Positions 16,510 through 26,944 of a DNA stretch of 64,000 nt are shown here, one piece after another. The position numbers were made by a program, and so were the translations under genes. The number at the start of each line of letters is the position of its first letter. The first letter of the stretch is position 1. Origin of the DNA: Brevibacterium album DSM 18261 (lineage in GTDB: Bacteria > Actinomycetota > Actinomycetes > Actinomycetales > Brevibacteriaceae). The stretch is from positions 481,213 to 545,212 of the forward strand of contig NZ_KE384526.1 of NCBI RefSeq assembly GCF_000426445.1, read 5' to 3'. A model generated the notes under the pieces. That model worked only from the letters and a program-made list of their open reading frames with translations, was not told the DNA's origin and did not search any database.

Positions 16510-16545
16510 AGGCGCCGGGCACCGCACTCGCGATGCCCGGCGCCT
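16510..16545. terminator. Bidirectional hairpin between tRNA-Leu and pdxT
   Basis: AGGCGCCGGGCA pairs perfectly with TGCCCGGCGCCT across a 12-base loop. It lies between convergent tRNA-Leu and pdxT and can end both transcripts. Confidence 0.75.
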
Positions 16546-16548
16546 CGC

Positions 16549-17229
16549 TCATCGGAGCGCCATTCCCGGAAGCTCATGCGCCGCCTCGGCCGCAAGCCGC
16601 ACGAATTCCCGATGCAGCCGGTCCTCCCCCGTGATCTCCGGGTGGAACGTCGCGGCCAGCACCCGCCCCTGCCTCACCGCAACAGGGCGGTCGCCGAGGC
16701 GGGCCACCACCTCGGCGCGCCGGCCCACCTCGACGATGAGAGGCGCTCGGATGAAGGCGGCCCGCAGCGAAGAGCCGTCGCCGAGGCCGGTCTCGAGTTC
16801 CGCCTCAAATGACGCAGTCTGCGGCCCGTAGCCATTGCGCCGCACCGTGACATCGAGTCCGCCGATCCGCTCGAGACCCGCGAACCGATCGGGCGACTCG
16901 GCCTCCAGCGCCTCGCTCAGGAGGATCAGCCCCGCACAGGTCCCCAGCACGGCCATGCCCTCGGCAATGCGAGCGCGCACCGTCGCGAGCAGGCCCAGCG
17001 GAGCGGCGAGGCGCCCGATCGCAGTGCTCTCGCCGCCGGGCACCACGAGGCCGGCGAGGCCTGGGAGCTGCTCGGGACGACGCACCTGGATCACGTCGGC
17101 ACCCAGTCCCCGCAGCAGGTCCACATGCTCGGTCACTGCTCCCTGAAGTGCGAGGACGCCGAGGCGCAGGCCGGCTGCCGCGGCCGGAGCCGCCTCGGCA
17201 GGGGCCTCGCCCATGGGCGGAGCGGTCAC
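16549..17229 (-). CDS. pdxT: Pyridoxal 5'-phosphate synthase glutaminase subunit PdxT
   Basis: PdxT hydrolyses glutamine and channels ammonia to PdxS for PLP synthesis. The 226-residue protein has the class I glutaminase-like residues: [10 protein letters not shown], the nucleophile Cys in [10 protein letters not shown], and [10 protein letters not shown] with the catalytic His-x-Glu pair. About 20 Ala/Pro-rich residues precede the usual start at [12 protein letters not shown], so translation might begin later. It overlaps the pdxS stop by four bases, giving a coupled pdxST pair. Confidence 0.95.
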   Translation of the reverse strand: MTAPPMGEAPAEAAPAAAAGLRLGVLALQGAVTEHVDLLRGLGADVIQVRRPEQLPGLAGLVVPGGESTAIGRLAAPLGLLATVRARIAEGMAVLGTCAGLILLSEALEAESPDRFAGLERIGGLDVTVRRNGYGPQTASFEAELETGLGDGSSLRAAFIRAPLIVEVGRRAEVVARLGDRPVAVRQGRVLAATFHPEITGEDRLHREFVRLAAEAAHELPGMALR

Positions 17230-18143
17230 CAGCCACGCTCTGCGAGTCGGTGGGGCGCCGCCAGATCGGCGACGTTGATGCCCACCATCGCCTCTCCCAG
17301 GCCCCGCGAGACCCGGGCGATCTCCGCCGGATCCTCGTAGTGGGTGGTGGCGTGGACGATGGCACGCGCGCGTGCGGCCGGGTCGCCGGACTTGAAGATC
17401 CCCGAGCCCACGAAGACGCCATCCGCCCCGAGCTGCATCATCATCGCCGCATCCGCCGGTGTCGCCACTCCCCCGGCGACGAAGGTGACGACGGGCAGGC
17501 GACCCTCGCGCGCCACCTGGGCGACGAGCGCGTACGGGGCCTGCAGCTCCTTCGCCGCCACGTACAGCTCATCCGCGGGGAGCGCGGAGAGACGGGCGAT
17601 CTCCGCACGGATGGTGCGGATGTGCCGCATCGCCTCGGAGACGTCGCCGGTGCCGGCCTCGCCCTTGGATCGGATCATGGATGCGCCCTCCGTGATGCGG
17701 CGGAGGGCCTCACCCAGATTCGTCGCACCGCAGACGAAGGGCACCTCGAAGCCGCTCTTGTCGATGTGATGAACGTAGTCGGCCGGCGACAGCACCTCGG
17801 ACTCGTCGATGTAGTCCACACCGAGCGACTGGAGCACCTGCGCCTCCACGAAGTGGCCGATGCGCGCCTTGGCCATGACCGGGATCGAGACCGCGCCGAT
17901 GATGCCCTCGATGAGGTCCGGGTCGCTCATGCGCGCCACGCCGCCCTGCGCTCGGATGTCCGCGGGCACCCGCTCGAGGGCCATGACTGCGACGGCACCG
18001 GAGTCCTCGGCGATCCGCGCCTGCTCCGGGGTCACGACGTCCATGATGACGCCGCCCTTGAGCATGCGCGCGAGGCCGGTGTTGAGGCGCTCGCCCGTGT
18101 CGAGGTCGGACACGGTGAGGGAGTCTGCAGCGGTGGTGGTCAT
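17226..18143 (-). CDS. pdxS: Pyridoxal 5'-phosphate synthase lyase subunit PdxS
   Basis: PdxS condenses ribose 5-phosphate, glyceraldehyde 3-phosphate and ammonia to PLP in a dodecamer with PdxT. The ATG at 18143 has a GGAG site seven bases upstream and gives [13 protein letters not shown]; an upstream in-frame ATG would add 28 unlikely residues. Highly conserved blocks are present: [49 protein letters not shown], and [20 protein letters not shown]. The 305-residue length is normal. It is divergent from a MocR-type regulator, the usual pdxST/pdxR arrangement. Confidence 0.97.
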   Translation of the reverse strand: MTTTAADSLTVSDLDTGERLNTGLARMLKGGVIMDVVTPEQARIAEDSGAVAVMALERVPADIRAQGGVARMSDPDLIEGIIGAVSIPVMAKARIGHFVEAQVLQSLGVDYIDESEVLSPADYVHHIDKSGFEVPFVCGATNLGEALRRITEGASMIRSKGEAGTGDVSEAMRHIRTIRAEIARLSALPADELYVAAKELQAPYALVAQVAREGRLPVVTFVAGGVATPADAAMMMQLGADGVFVGSGIFKSGDPAARARAIVHATTHYEDPAEIARVSRGLGEAMVGINVADLAAPHRLAERGW

Positions 18144-18194
18144 GAGTGCTCCTGGAGGTTGGGGACGATATGCCGGAACCAGCATGCGCGCTCC

Positions 18195-18241
18195 AAGTGG
18201 TCCGGCAGAAGGTCCAGTCACAGGCATTTTGAGTGGACCAG
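18195..18241. promoter_or_regulatory. Probable PdxR operator in the pdxS-pdxR intergenic region
   Basis: Two direct copies of an AGTGG(A/T)CC element are seen: AAGTGGTCC at 18195-18203 and GAGTGGACC at 18231-18239, starting 36 bp apart. They resemble the AAAGTGG-type element known for PdxR of Corynebacterium. A GGTCCAGTC half lies between them. Binding here could control both divergent genes. Confidence 0.6.
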
Positions 18242-18270
18242 TTGGAATGTGCGTCCATAGACTTCCGCGT

Positions 18271-19848
18271 ATGAGCGCCGCCCTCCCCCTGGTCCTCGAC
18301 CGCTCCGCCGCGACTCCGCTGTCCTCGCAGATCGCCGCGGGCGTCCGCGGGCTGGTGAGCTCGGGCGCTCTGGGCCCGGACCAGGCGGTCCCCTCGACAC
18401 GCGCTCTCGCGGCCGCACTGAGGGTTTCCCGTGGAACCGTCGTCGCCGCCTACGATCAGCTGATCTCGGAGAGCTACCTGGTCAGCCGCCCGGGCGGCAC
18501 CACACGGGTGCATCCGGAGGCGGGCGGGCTGCGACGGAGCTCGTTGACGGTCCACCGGGGCGGGACGAGCCCGGACGCCCCGGTCGTGGACATCCCGGCC
18601 ACACAGGGTCCGGCCGGGAGGGGAGCAGGCGAGGCGGCCTCGGCGCCGGCACTCCCCCGGCCGGCAGACGACGAGGCCCGCATCGACCTCAGCCCGCACC
18701 GCCGCACTGCGCCGCGGATGGACGATCCCTCATGGCGGGAGGCCTGGCGGAGCGCGGCGACAGCGCCCGATGGACCGGACATGACCACCAGGCCTCGCCG
18801 CACATCCTCTGGTGCTCACATGGCGACAGAGCACCGCTCGTCCTCCGTGCAGGGCCTGCCCGAGCTGCGGCACGCGGTGGCCGAGCACCTGCGCCTCATG
18901 CGCTCGATGCCCGTCGACCCGGCGCATCTGGTCATCACGGCGGGAGCTCGCGACGGACTGGTGCTGACCCTGGCGGCTCTGCGGGAGTCCCTGGCACCCG
19001 TCGCCGTCGAGGAGCCCGGCTATCCGGGGCTGCGCCGAGTGCTGCGGAGGCTGGAGATGCCCACTCTGGCGGCGCCCACGGATGCGGAAGGGGTGATCAC
19101 GTCACAGCTCCCGGCCTCGGCCGACGCACTCCTCCTCACGCCCAACCACCTCTTCCCCTCCGGCGCCGCGATGCCCGCTCCTCGCCGCATCGAGGTCCTG
19201 CGGCTCGCCGCCGAACGCGGTCAGCTCGTCATCGAGGACGATTTCGACAGCGACTACCGGCATGTCGGCGCGCCCCTGCCCACGCTCTGGGACCTGGCTC
19301 CGGAGTCCGTGGTGCACCTGGGCACGTTCACGCAGGTGCTGACCCCCGAGGCCGCAGTGGGGTACGTGATCGCGCCGCCGGCCCTCGTACCTGCACTCTC
19401 CGAGGCACGTGAGGACCTGGGCTCCGGGGCCTCGGTCATCGCGCAGCGCGCGGTGGCGCGCTATCTGTCCTCGGGCGGCCTGCGCCGCAGCATCACCCGC
19501 CGTCGCCGCGAGCTGGTGCGGAGGCGCCGGCAGCTGCTCGAGGCGCTGTCCGAGTGGGACGTCGAGATGGTCTCCGGGGCGCACGCCGTGGTGCGGCTGG
19601 CAGATGCGGAGCAGGCCGGAGCCGTCGCCGAGGCGTGCCTCGCCCAGGGCGTGCGCGTGGGAGACCTCGGCGGGTACTGGGGCGTGGGGGTTGATGGCTT
19701 GGCGTCTTCCGCACCGATGTCTCCGACCGCTGCGTTCCCCATTGAGACGTCCCACGGTCTGGTGCTCAACTGCGCCGATGTCTCCGAGGAGGAGGTGATC
19801 GCCGCAGCACGCATCGTCTCTCGCGCGCTCTCACACAGTGCCTGCTGA
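18271..19848 (+). CDS. pdxR: MocR-family regulator (PdxR-like) with altered aminotransferase domain
   Basis: The protein probably activates pdxST when PLP is low. I use the ATG at 18271, giving 525 residues that begin with a GntR-type winged helix ([39 protein letters not shown]). After an Ala/Pro/Gly-rich linker follows a fold-type I aminotransferase domain ([41 protein letters not shown]). The motif that normally holds the PLP Schiff-base lysine (GTFSK) reads GTFTQ, with Gln355 encoded by CAG at 19333-19335. The following LRLGY-type arginine is also missing (AAVGY). The PLP site may therefore be altered or lost. Confidence 0.85.
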   Translation: MSAALPLVLDRSAATPLSSQIAAGVRGLVSSGALGPDQAVPSTRALAAALRVSRGTVVAAYDQLISESYLVSRPGGTTRVHPEAGGLRRSSLTVHRGGTSPDAPVVDIPATQGPAGRGAGEAASAPALPRPADDEARIDLSPHRRTAPRMDDPSWREAWRSAATAPDGPDMTTRPRRTSSGAHMATEHRSSSVQGLPELRHAVAEHLRLMRSMPVDPAHLVITAGARDGLVLTLAALRESLAPVAVEEPGYPGLRRVLRRLEMPTLAAPTDAEGVITSQLPASADALLLTPNHLFPSGAAMPAPRRIEVLRLAAERGQLVIEDDFDSDYRHVGAPLPTLWDLAPESVVHLGTFTQVLTPEAAVGYVIAPPALVPALSEAREDLGSGASVIAQRAVARYLSSGGLRRSITRRRRELVRRRRQLLEALSEWDVEMVSGAHAVVRLADAEQAGAVAEACLAQGVRVGDLGGYWGVGVDGLASSAPMSPTAAFPIETSHGLVLNCADVSEEEVIAAARIVSRALSHSAC

Positions 19849-20201
19849 TACGCGGGACACAAACAGAGCCACACTGATACTGCGCCCTGGTCACCCGTCG
19901 ACGCTGCAAAGCAACGACTCTGTTGCGCATGAATCGGGCTAACCGTCCGAATACGTGACCAGCGAGCCATCTGACTTCATCGTGACACCCCATCGTCAGC
20001 CCCTCTGCATCTCCTGTCCATCACGACGAATGGACAACATCTGACTGCCCATTGTAGCGTTGCGCAAGTATGGCTATAGATGCTTCATACAATGAAGATT
20101 CTCGATCGTTGGCTGCGTCCTTCAGAGCACGCGGCCTCGCCACCTTCCCTCCGCAAGCAGGGCGACTCCAGCAGCACGTCGACATACAGTACCGACGTCA
20201 A
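19849..20201. other. Intergenic stretch without a gene
   Basis: No coding frame of convincing quality and no leader block (CTGGTCAGGAAG) is found here. The part around 20040-20100 is AT-rich for this genome and includes a short hairpin (CTTCAT/ATGAAG). It leads into the relic CRISPR units. Confidence 0.6.
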
Positions 20202-20582
20202 GTACTCCTCACATAAGCGGGGATGATCCTCCACGGACATCTTTTGCTTCGAACTCGGTCATGCTCTCCTCAGTAACAGAGACGGCCAGTCCCACTTCGG
20301 CCTAGACTCAGTCAAGCGCCCATCTTCCCCGCATATGCAGGGATGACCCTGAAGCCTCTATAGGCGCAACCGTGCTCCCCGCGTAGGCGGGGGTGATCCT
20401 CTCAGGGTGATCTGCGCACGCTGTAACCAATCGTGCTCCCCGCGTAGGTGGGGATGATCCGCTGATGTCGACACCCATTTCTAGGGTCTGCGTGCGCTCC
20501 CCGCACAAGCGGGGGTGATCCGTCGTGCGACTCGAGATCGCTCCGGAAGACGTCACGCTCCCCGTATGCTCGAGCGCACTCA
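20202..20582 (+). CRISPR. CRISPR array 5, decayed and leaderless
   Basis: Repeat-like units in plus sense start at 20202 (GTACTCCTC...GATGATCC), 20322 (ATCTTCCCC...GATGACCC), 20372, 20433, 20494 and 20555 (only the GCTCCCCG half). A very weak trace lies near 20263. The copies at 20372 and 20433 are nearly intact. Spacing is 61 bp except between 20322 and 20372, where only 22 nt remain. No leader is present, and the last unit abuts the stop of the downstream methyltransferase gene. The array is probably not acquiring spacers. Transcription and processing of the intact middle units remain possible. Confidence 0.85.
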
Positions 20583-20587
20583 GCCCC

Positions 20588-22468
20588 TCACCCCTTCCAG
20601 GCTGCGAGCACGGTGAAGCGACGGTCGCGCGCCCACTGCTCCACCCGCGCGAACCTGTGCGAGAGGTGACTGCGATACCGCAGATGCGAGTTCTGCACGA
20701 GCACCAGCAGACCGCCGGGACGCAGAAGTGCATGCGCAGCATTGATGAGCTCGTGCGCGATCTCCGTCGTCACCGCCGTCCCATCGTGGAACGGCGGATT
20801 CAGCGTCACCACATCGAAGCTGCTCTCATCGAACCCGTCCGCCCACGGAAGCGGTGCCGTGCCATCGGCGTGCAGAATCACGGGTGCACCTCGACCAGAA
20901 TCACCAGAGCCAGCACCCCTACCACCAGCGCCGACTCCAGCGCGCGCTCCACCATCACCGTCACCACCGGCACCGGCACCGGCACCGGCACCGGCACCGG
21001 CAAGCGTCAGCCTCGCCGAGGCCGCACCCGCCCAGGAGTCATCCACACCCGCCAGCGCCGCATGAGGAAACACCCGCCCGAGCTCCCTCAGCAGCCACCC
21101 GTTCCCGCAGCCCAGGTCCACGATCCTCAGCGCACGATCCTCGTCGAAGGACCCCAAGATCCCGGCACGCCACTTCGCCACCGACTCCGCGAGAAGCCGG
21201 GCTCCCCCGTCGACACGGACACCGCCATAGCAGGCGCCATAGGCCGAAACCCCGTCCTTCACCCGAGGGCCGGACAGCACGGCCGCCACGGGCGAGCCCT
21301 CTGCACTAGCCTCCCCCGCGCCGTCACTGATCCAGCCCGAGCCGATCAGCAGCCGTGACTTCGCCACCCCCGGCGAGACGTCCACGCGCGAGAAGCATCG
21401 CGCAAGCTCGGCATTGAACGCCCGCGTCATGTGCTTCTCGCGCCCGGCAAGCACCAGCTCGACCTCGACTCCTCCAGCCTCGGCCGCCGCAGCCCCTGCT
21501 GCCTCCGCCCCCGGCAAGATGCCCTCACCGTCGGACCCTCCCAGCTCCGAGACGATCGCCCCGATGAGACCGAGCACATCCCTCAGCGCCTCCACCTGTT
21601 TGGGAGCGGCGAGCACCACGCGCAGCACCCTCTGCTCAGGAGAAGCGCCCTCCCCCTGGACAGATGGCTTCCCCTGGACAGACGATTCACCCCGGACAGA
21701 GCCCTCCCCCTGTGCAGAAGCATCCCCTTCGGCGGATGCCCCTCCGCGAAGGCTGGCCTCGCCGCGGCGACCACCGTCCTCGGCCAGCATGTCCCTCACT
21801 CGCGCACGCACCTGCTCGAAGGGTCCGCGCTCGCACCCAGAAAGCCCCACAGGATCGTCATCGACAACGATCTCGGCACCGCTGCCACCCCGCGCAGATC
21901 CGGCACGTTCGCCGCGTCCGGCGAGACCCTCCGCCGCCGTATCAGCAACCGCCGCGCTCGCGACCGCGGCCTCCACCCGCTCCGCCGCGGATGCCTCATC
22001 GCACCACACAACATGCGGACCGCCCACCGCGGACTCACTCACCAGGGTCAGCGCACCGTCAGCATCGTCCAGGACGAGCGTCACGGACGGGACCGCTCCC
22101 GCACCACGCCGGCCCTCCACCTGGAACGCACCGCACGCGCCACGCTCCTCCTCGACCGCATCCGGGACCTCGACTTCCGCACGAACCTCGCCAGGCACCT
22201 TGCACCCTCCGGTTGCCGCGCCGGACACCTCGCTCTCCGCCCGCACCCTGCCGGACAGATCGAGGGCACCGGCGCCCCGGCCCACCAGGTACTCCTGCAG
22301 GAGCCGGGCGGTCGGCCGCCCCTCGGACCACCCGGGGAACACGGCCTCCAACCGCGCGCACGCGGCGCTCAGACTCGCAGCCGCGTCCGCGCACCGCTGC
22401 CGCACACCGTCCGCACCGGCCTCGACGACGGGCGATCCTGTGGGCAGCAGCGAAGCAGGCATGCCCAC
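20588..22468 (-). CDS. Class I SAM-dependent methyltransferase, RsmC/RlmG type, with long low-complexity regions
   Basis: The C-terminal third carries the SAM-binding motif IVDLGCGNGWLLRELG, an acidic AGVDDSW strand, and NPPFHDG, the target-amino motif of guanine-N2 rRNA methyltransferases, followed by HALLRPGGLLVLVQNSHLRYR. The N-terminal half resembles the degenerate duplicate domain of RsmC. At 626 residues it is well above the usual 330-400. An acidic, Gly/Ser-rich region with SVQGE-like repeats and a Gly-Ala stretch (encoded by six CACCGG units at 20965-21000) interrupt it. The Gly-Ala insert lies between motif I and NPPF. The likely substrate is a 16S or 23S rRNA guanine. The first Met may be residue 1 or 3. 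Confidence 0.75.
   Translation of the reverse strand: MGMPASLLPTGSPVVEAGADGVRQRCADAAASLSAACARLEAVFPGWSEGRPTARLLQEYLVGRGAGALDLSGRVRAESEVSGAATGGCKVPGEVRAEVEVPDAVEEERGACGAFQVEGRRGAGAVPSVTLVLDDADGALTLVSESAVGGPHVVWCDEASAAERVEAAVASAAVADTAAEGLAGRGERAGSARGGSGAEIVVDDDPVGLSGCERGPFEQVRARVRDMLAEDGGRRGEASLRGGASAEGDASAQGEGSVRGESSVQGKPSVQGEGASPEQRVLRVVLAAPKQVEALRDVLGLIGAIVSELGGSDGEGILPGAEAAGAAAAEAGGVEVELVLAGREKHMTRAFNAELARCFSRVDVSPGVAKSRLLIGSGWISDGAGEASAEGSPVAAVLSGPRVKDGVSAYGACYGGVRVDGGARLLAESVAKWRAGILGSFDEDRALRIVDLGCGNGWLLRELGRVFPHAALAGVDDSWAGAASARLTLAGAGAGAGAGAGGDGDGGARAGVGAGGRGAGSGDSGRGAPVILHADGTAPLPWADGFDESSFDVVTLNPPFHDGTAVTTEIAHELINAAHALLRPGGLLVLVQNSHLRYRSHLSHRFARVEQWARDRRFTVLAAWKG
20965..21000. repeat. 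Hexanucleotide tandem repeat (six CACCGG units)
   Basis: Six perfect copies lie inside the methyltransferase gene and encode alternating Gly and Ala. A change of whole units keeps the frame, so linker length could vary between strains. Confidence 0.9.
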
Positions 22469-22638
22469 GAGTCTACGAGGCGCCGGACGCCTTTCCGCAT
22501 ACGCTCACCACCGCCCCACCCGTACGCGGGAACCACCCGCGCCCTCCCGCGTCAGGCAGCCCGGCCCCGCCTATGAGAACGCGCACCCGTACGGATAGGG
22601 TTGTGCCCGGAGATCCCTCAGATCCACAGGAGAGCAGA

Positions 22639-23034
22639 ATGACCATTCTCGTAGGCTTCACCCCCAAGCCCCAGGGCCATGCTGCAGTGGCCTTCGCCGT
22701 GCAGGAGGCGAAGCTCCGCGGCGAGAAGCTCCTCGTCGTCAACGCCGGCCTCGGGCAGCAGGTCATCGAGGAACCGGGCATCGCCAAGAAGGGCGAGCTC
22801 GATGCTCTCCGCACCTCCCTCGAGGAGTCCGGTGTCGAGTTCGAGCTCCGCCAGAGCCTGCGAGGCAACGACTCCGCAGAGGAGCTCCTCGCCCTCGAAC
22901 AGGAGGACGACAGCATCAGCATGATCGTCCTCGGCTCCCGCAAGCGCTCCGCCGTCGGCAAGCTCATCATGGGCTCCACCGCCCAGCGCGTCATCCTCGG
23001 CGCCGAGGTGCCCGTCGTCTCCGTCAAGCCCTGA
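22639..23034 (+). CDS. Universal stress protein (UspA family)
   Basis: The 131-residue single-domain protein starts at the ATG at 22639, preceded by AGGAGAGC. It begins MTILVGFTPKPQG and ends with the ATP-binding signature VLGSRKRSAVGKLIMGSTAQRVI followed by EVPVVSVKP. The G-2x-G-9x-G-S/T pattern is complete, so it probably binds ATP. It is divergent from the methyltransferase gene and followed by a very strong terminator. The precise role within the stress response is unknown. Confidence 0.9.
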   Translation: MTILVGFTPKPQGHAAVAFAVQEAKLRGEKLLVVNAGLGQQVIEEPGIAKKGELDALRTSLEESGVEFELRQSLRGNDSAEELLALEQEDDSISMIVLGSRKRSAVGKLIMGSTAQRVILGAEVPVVSVKP

Positions 23035-23067
23035 CCTCGGCTCGGCCACAGACAGCCCCGTACACAG

Positions 23068-23109
23068 AAGCTCGGGTCGCACGTGCAATCGCACGTGCGA
23101 CCCGAGCTT
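23068..23109. terminator. Strong intrinsic terminator after the universal stress gene
   Basis: A perfect 19-bp stem (left arm 23068-23086, right arm 23091-23109) with loop AATC is followed by TTTTG. It serves the stress protein gene, and being palindromic may also stop minus-strand transcription. Confidence 0.9.
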
Positions 23110-23131
23110 TTGCGACGTCGAGAACGCGAAA

Positions 23132-23187
23132 GCCGCGATCACTCACCGTCTCCGTGCAATTGCGCGGAAAGGATGAGTGATCGCGGC
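23132..23187. repeat. Long imperfect hairpin between convergent genes
   Basis: GCCGCGATCACTCA (23132-23145) pairs with TGAGTGATCGCGGC (23174-23187). An inner stem TCCG/CGGA with GCAATTGC lies at 23151-23168. No T-run follows. It may be a second terminator for sucD, which ends at 23283. Confidence 0.6.
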
Positions 23188-23282
23188 ACCACGGGCGGCG
23201 GCCGCTCCGCCCAGCGAGTCACCAGGCCAGGAAGTCACCAACCCAGCGACTCACCAGCGCGCGCGGCCACCCGCTCAGCGAT

Positions 23283-24182
<900 letters not shown>

Positions 24183-24222
24183 TGTTCTGTATGTCCTTCT
24201 TCAGAGATCAGTTCGCGAGAGA

Positions 24223-25392
24223 TCAGTTCGCTGCGGCCAGTTCGGCGGCCTTGTCGGCCCCGCCGTCCATCGTGTCGACGAGCGTCACGAGCGGGTGCTT
24301 CGCCTCGGCGAGGATCGCACGCCCCTCCTCGACCGCATTGCCGTCCAGACGCACGACGAGCGGCTTGGTGGCGGCGTCGCCGAGGATCTCCAGCGCCTTC
24401 ACGATGCCGTTGGCCACCGCATCGCATGCGGTGATGCCGCCGAAGACGTTGACGAACACGCTCTTCACCTGTTCGTCGCCCAGGATGACGCTGAGGCCGT
24501 TGGCCATGACCTCGGCAGAGGCGCCGCCGCCGATGTCGAGGAAGTTCGCCGGCTTCACACCGGAGTGGTTCTCACCGGCGTACGCGACGACGTCGAGGGT
24601 GGACATGACCAGCCCCGCGCCGTTGCCGATGATGCCGACCTCACCGTCGAGCTTCACGTAGTTGAGGTCGAGCTGCTTGGCCTTGAGCTCGAGCGGGTTC
24701 TCCGCGTCGAGGTCGCGCAGGTCCTCGTGGTTCGCGTGGCGGAAGGAGGCGTTCTCGTCGAGCGAGACCTTGCCGTCGAGGGCGATGATCTCGCCCGCAC
24801 CGGTCTTCACGAGGGGGTTGACCTCGACGAGCGAGGCGTCCTCGCCCTTGAAGGTCTCCCACAGCTTCTGGAAGACGGGCACCAGCTTCTCGGTGGTCTC
24901 CGCGTCGAAGCCCGCGGCCTCGGCGATCTCGCGCGCCTTCGCCTCGTCGATGCCGGTGATCGCGTTGACGTCGACCTTGGCCAGCGCCTCCGGACGCTCC
25001 ACGGCGAGCTGCTCGATGTCCATGCCGCCCTCACGCGAGCACATGGCGAGGAACGTGCGGTTGGCACGGTCGAGCAGGATGGAGAAGTAGTACTCCTCGG
25101 CGATGTCTGCGCCCTCGGCGATCATGACGCGCTTGGTGACGTGCCCCTTGATGTCGAGACCGAGGATCTCACCCGCCCGCTCGGCGGCCTCGTCAGGGTT
25201 GTGAGCCAGCTTCACACCGCCGGCCTTGCCGCGGCCGCCGATCTTCACCTGTGACTTCACCACCACGGTGCCGCCGCCCAGGGCCTCAGCGCCCTTCTTC
25301 GCGTCTTCGGGGGTGTCAGCGACCTTCGCGGCGAGGACGGGAACTCCGTACTCCTCGAAAAGGTCACGCGCCTGATACTCGAAAAGATCCAC
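24223..25392 (-). CDS. sucC: Succinyl-CoA ligase beta subunit
   Basis: The subunit has an ATP-grasp fold that binds nucleotide and succinate. I use the GTG at 25392: GAAGGAAG lies upstream and the protein then begins [19 protein letters not shown], as in the family. The frame open further upstream adds 30 residues unlike SucC. Blocks [31 protein letters not shown] and [17 protein letters not shown] are all present in 389 residues. It is the first gene of the sucCD operon. Confidence 0.97.
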   Translation of the reverse strand: MDLFEYQARDLFEEYGVPVLAAKVADTPEDAKKGAEALGGGTVVVKSQVKIGGRGKAGGVKLAHNPDEAAERAGEILGLDIKGHVTKRVMIAEGADIAEEYYFSILLDRANRTFLAMCSREGGMDIEQLAVERPEALAKVDVNAITGIDEAKAREIAEAAGFDAETTEKLVPVFQKLWETFKGEDASLVEVNPLVKTGAGEIIALDGKVSLDENASFRHANHEDLRDLDAENPLELKAKQLDLNYVKLDGEVGIIGNGAGLVMSTLDVVAYAGENHSGVKPANFLDIGGGASAEVMANGLSVILGDEQVKSVFVNVFGGITACDAVANGIVKALEILGDAATKPLVVRLDGNAVEEGRAILAEAKHPLVTLVDTMDGGADKAAELAAAN

Positions 25393-25590
25393 GTGTCTTC
25401 CTTCGTGTGTTGTTGGCACCGCCCGGCACGCGGACTCCGCGCCGGTGAAGCGCCCCGTTCGGATTGACGTCGAGGGACTCAACCGCCGTCAGTCTAATCC
25501 GCATACGGGAGCGCCCTCTATGTGCGGATTGACACACCGGCATGATGCCTTTGCCGCCGAGATTCTTGATCTGAAGGTAAAATCGGGTCC

Positions 25591-26199
25591 ATGAGCGCAG
25601 AGACGACATCCGCCGCGGAGTTCGCCGCTCCCGAGCACACCGCCCGGGAACGCGACGAAGTGGACCGCATCGTCGCCGCCTGGCGCAGCGCGCGGCCGGA
25701 CATCGACGTCACCCCGATGGAGATCCTCTCCCGCGTGACCCGGCTGTCCCGCCAGCTCGACCGCAAGCGCAAGGCCGTCTTCTCCTCCCACGGCCTCGAG
25801 ATCTGGGCCTTCGACGTGCTCTCCGCGCTCCGCCGGGCGGGCGAGCCCTATGAGCTCTCCCCCACCGCCCTCACGGAGGAGATGCTCGTCACCTCCGGCA
25901 CCATGACCAACCGCATCGACCGGCTCACCACCGCCGGCTGGGTCTCCCGCCATCGCACGCCCACCGACCGCCGAGGCGTCCTCGTCCGGCTCACCGACGC
26001 CGGACGCGGCAAGGTCGACGGCGCCCTCGCGGACTTCGTCGAGCTCGAGTCCCGCCTGCTCGAGGAGCTCGCCGACGCCGAGCGCGCCGCCCTCGCCGGC
26101 TCCCTCCGCCATCTGCTCGCCTGCGTCGAGGCCGTGGGCGAGCCCTCTCCCGAGGATGACGACCGCACCGCCCCCCTGTCGCAAGGAGGACACCCATGA
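25591..26199 (+). CDS. MarR-family transcriptional regulator
   Basis: The 202-residue protein has a winged helix-turn-helix in its middle (YELSPTALTEEMLVTSGTMTNRIDRLTTAGWVSRHRTPTDRRGVLVRLTDAGR), with the typical wing motif DRRGVLV. N- and C-terminal helices would form the dimer interface. The start overlaps no other gene, and the stop overlaps the lipoprotein gene by four bases. It may control that operon in response to an unknown ligand. It is divergent from sucC by 198 bp. Confidence 0.9.
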   Translation: MSAETTSAAEFAAPEHTARERDEVDRIVAAWRSARPDIDVTPMEILSRVTRLSRQLDRKRKAVFSSHGLEIWAFDVLSALRRAGEPYELSPTALTEEMLVTSGTMTNRIDRLTTAGWVSRHRTPTDRRGVLVRLTDAGRGKVDGALADFVELESRLLEELADAERAALAGSLRHLLACVEAVGEPSPEDDDRTAPLSQGGHP

Positions 26200-26939
26200 C
26201 CGTCACCGCCCGCCGCCGCATCGCCCTGCCCGCCCTCACCGCAGCCGCGGCGCTCCTGTTCGGCGGCTGCGCCGTCGTCGACTCCGAACGTCCCGATGAG
26301 GTGCCCTCGGTCTCACCGGAGACCATCACCCCCGTGCCCACCCCCGAGGACTTCTCGCAGGTGCCGATCGTCGACGTGAGTCCCGGCGGGGCGGAGGACA
26401 CCGATTTCGTCTGGCAGGGCCTGGCCGCGGCCGTCGAGCAGGAGCGCGAGGCCTACCTCCACGCCTGGATCCGCACCTCCGCGGAGCTCCCCGAGGACGG
26501 CGAGACCGCGCTCACCCCCGAGTTCCCCGACAGCGTGAGCCTCACGGTCCCCGTCGAGGCCGTCACGGTCAGCGAGGACGACCCGGCCATGAAGCTCATC
26601 GAGGGCACGTTCGCGGTCGAGCAGATCGGCACGAGCGCCTTCGTGCTCACCGGCGAGGACACCGAGGCCCACGAGGAGCTGCACCCCCAGGGACCGGACG
26701 ATGCGGCCCGCTGCACCGCCGAGGACGGCAACGAGCGCATCCAGGCGGCTTCGCAGAACCTCGCGACCGCACTGGTCGAGGACGATGCCGCCGCCCGCGA
26801 GGAGCTCCGGCTCCAGTGGGCCGCGGCACCCGCGGTGTGGTGGGGCATCCAGCGGACCGCGATCGACCTCGCGGCATCGGATCAGGAGTCTGCCGGCGAC
26901 TTCCTCCTCGAGGCCTGCGCACCGCACCTGGAGGACTGA
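26196..26939 (+). CDS. Secreted lipoprotein of unknown function
   Basis: The N-terminus RRRIALPALTAAAALLFGGC is a lipoprotein signal with lipobox LFGGC (Cys about residue 24), so the mature protein is probably tethered to the outer face of the membrane. The remaining 220 residues are acidic and Pro/Glu-rich, with one Cys pair likely (CTAEDG and LEACAPHL). I recognise no domain. It is translationally coupled to the MarR regulator upstream and meets the mgtC-like gene tail to tail five bases later. Confidence 0.75.
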   Translation: MTVTARRRIALPALTAAAALLFGGCAVVDSERPDEVPSVSPETITPVPTPEDFSQVPIVDVSPGGAEDTDFVWQGLAAAVEQEREAYLHAWIRTSAELPEDGETALTPEFPDSVSLTVPVEAVTVSEDDPAMKLIEGTFAVEQIGTSAFVLTGEDTEAHEELHPQGPDDAARCTAEDGNERIQAASQNLATALVEDDAAAREELRLQWAAAPAVWWGIQRTAIDLAASDQESAGDFLLEACAPHLED

Positions 26940-26944
26940 GCGGC

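Noticed and set aside
20588..22598. Long open frames opposite the methyltransferase (up to 394 codons)
   Set aside because: They are Arg/Pro/Ser-rich mirror frames of a GC-rich gene, without domain similarity or a ribosome binding site.
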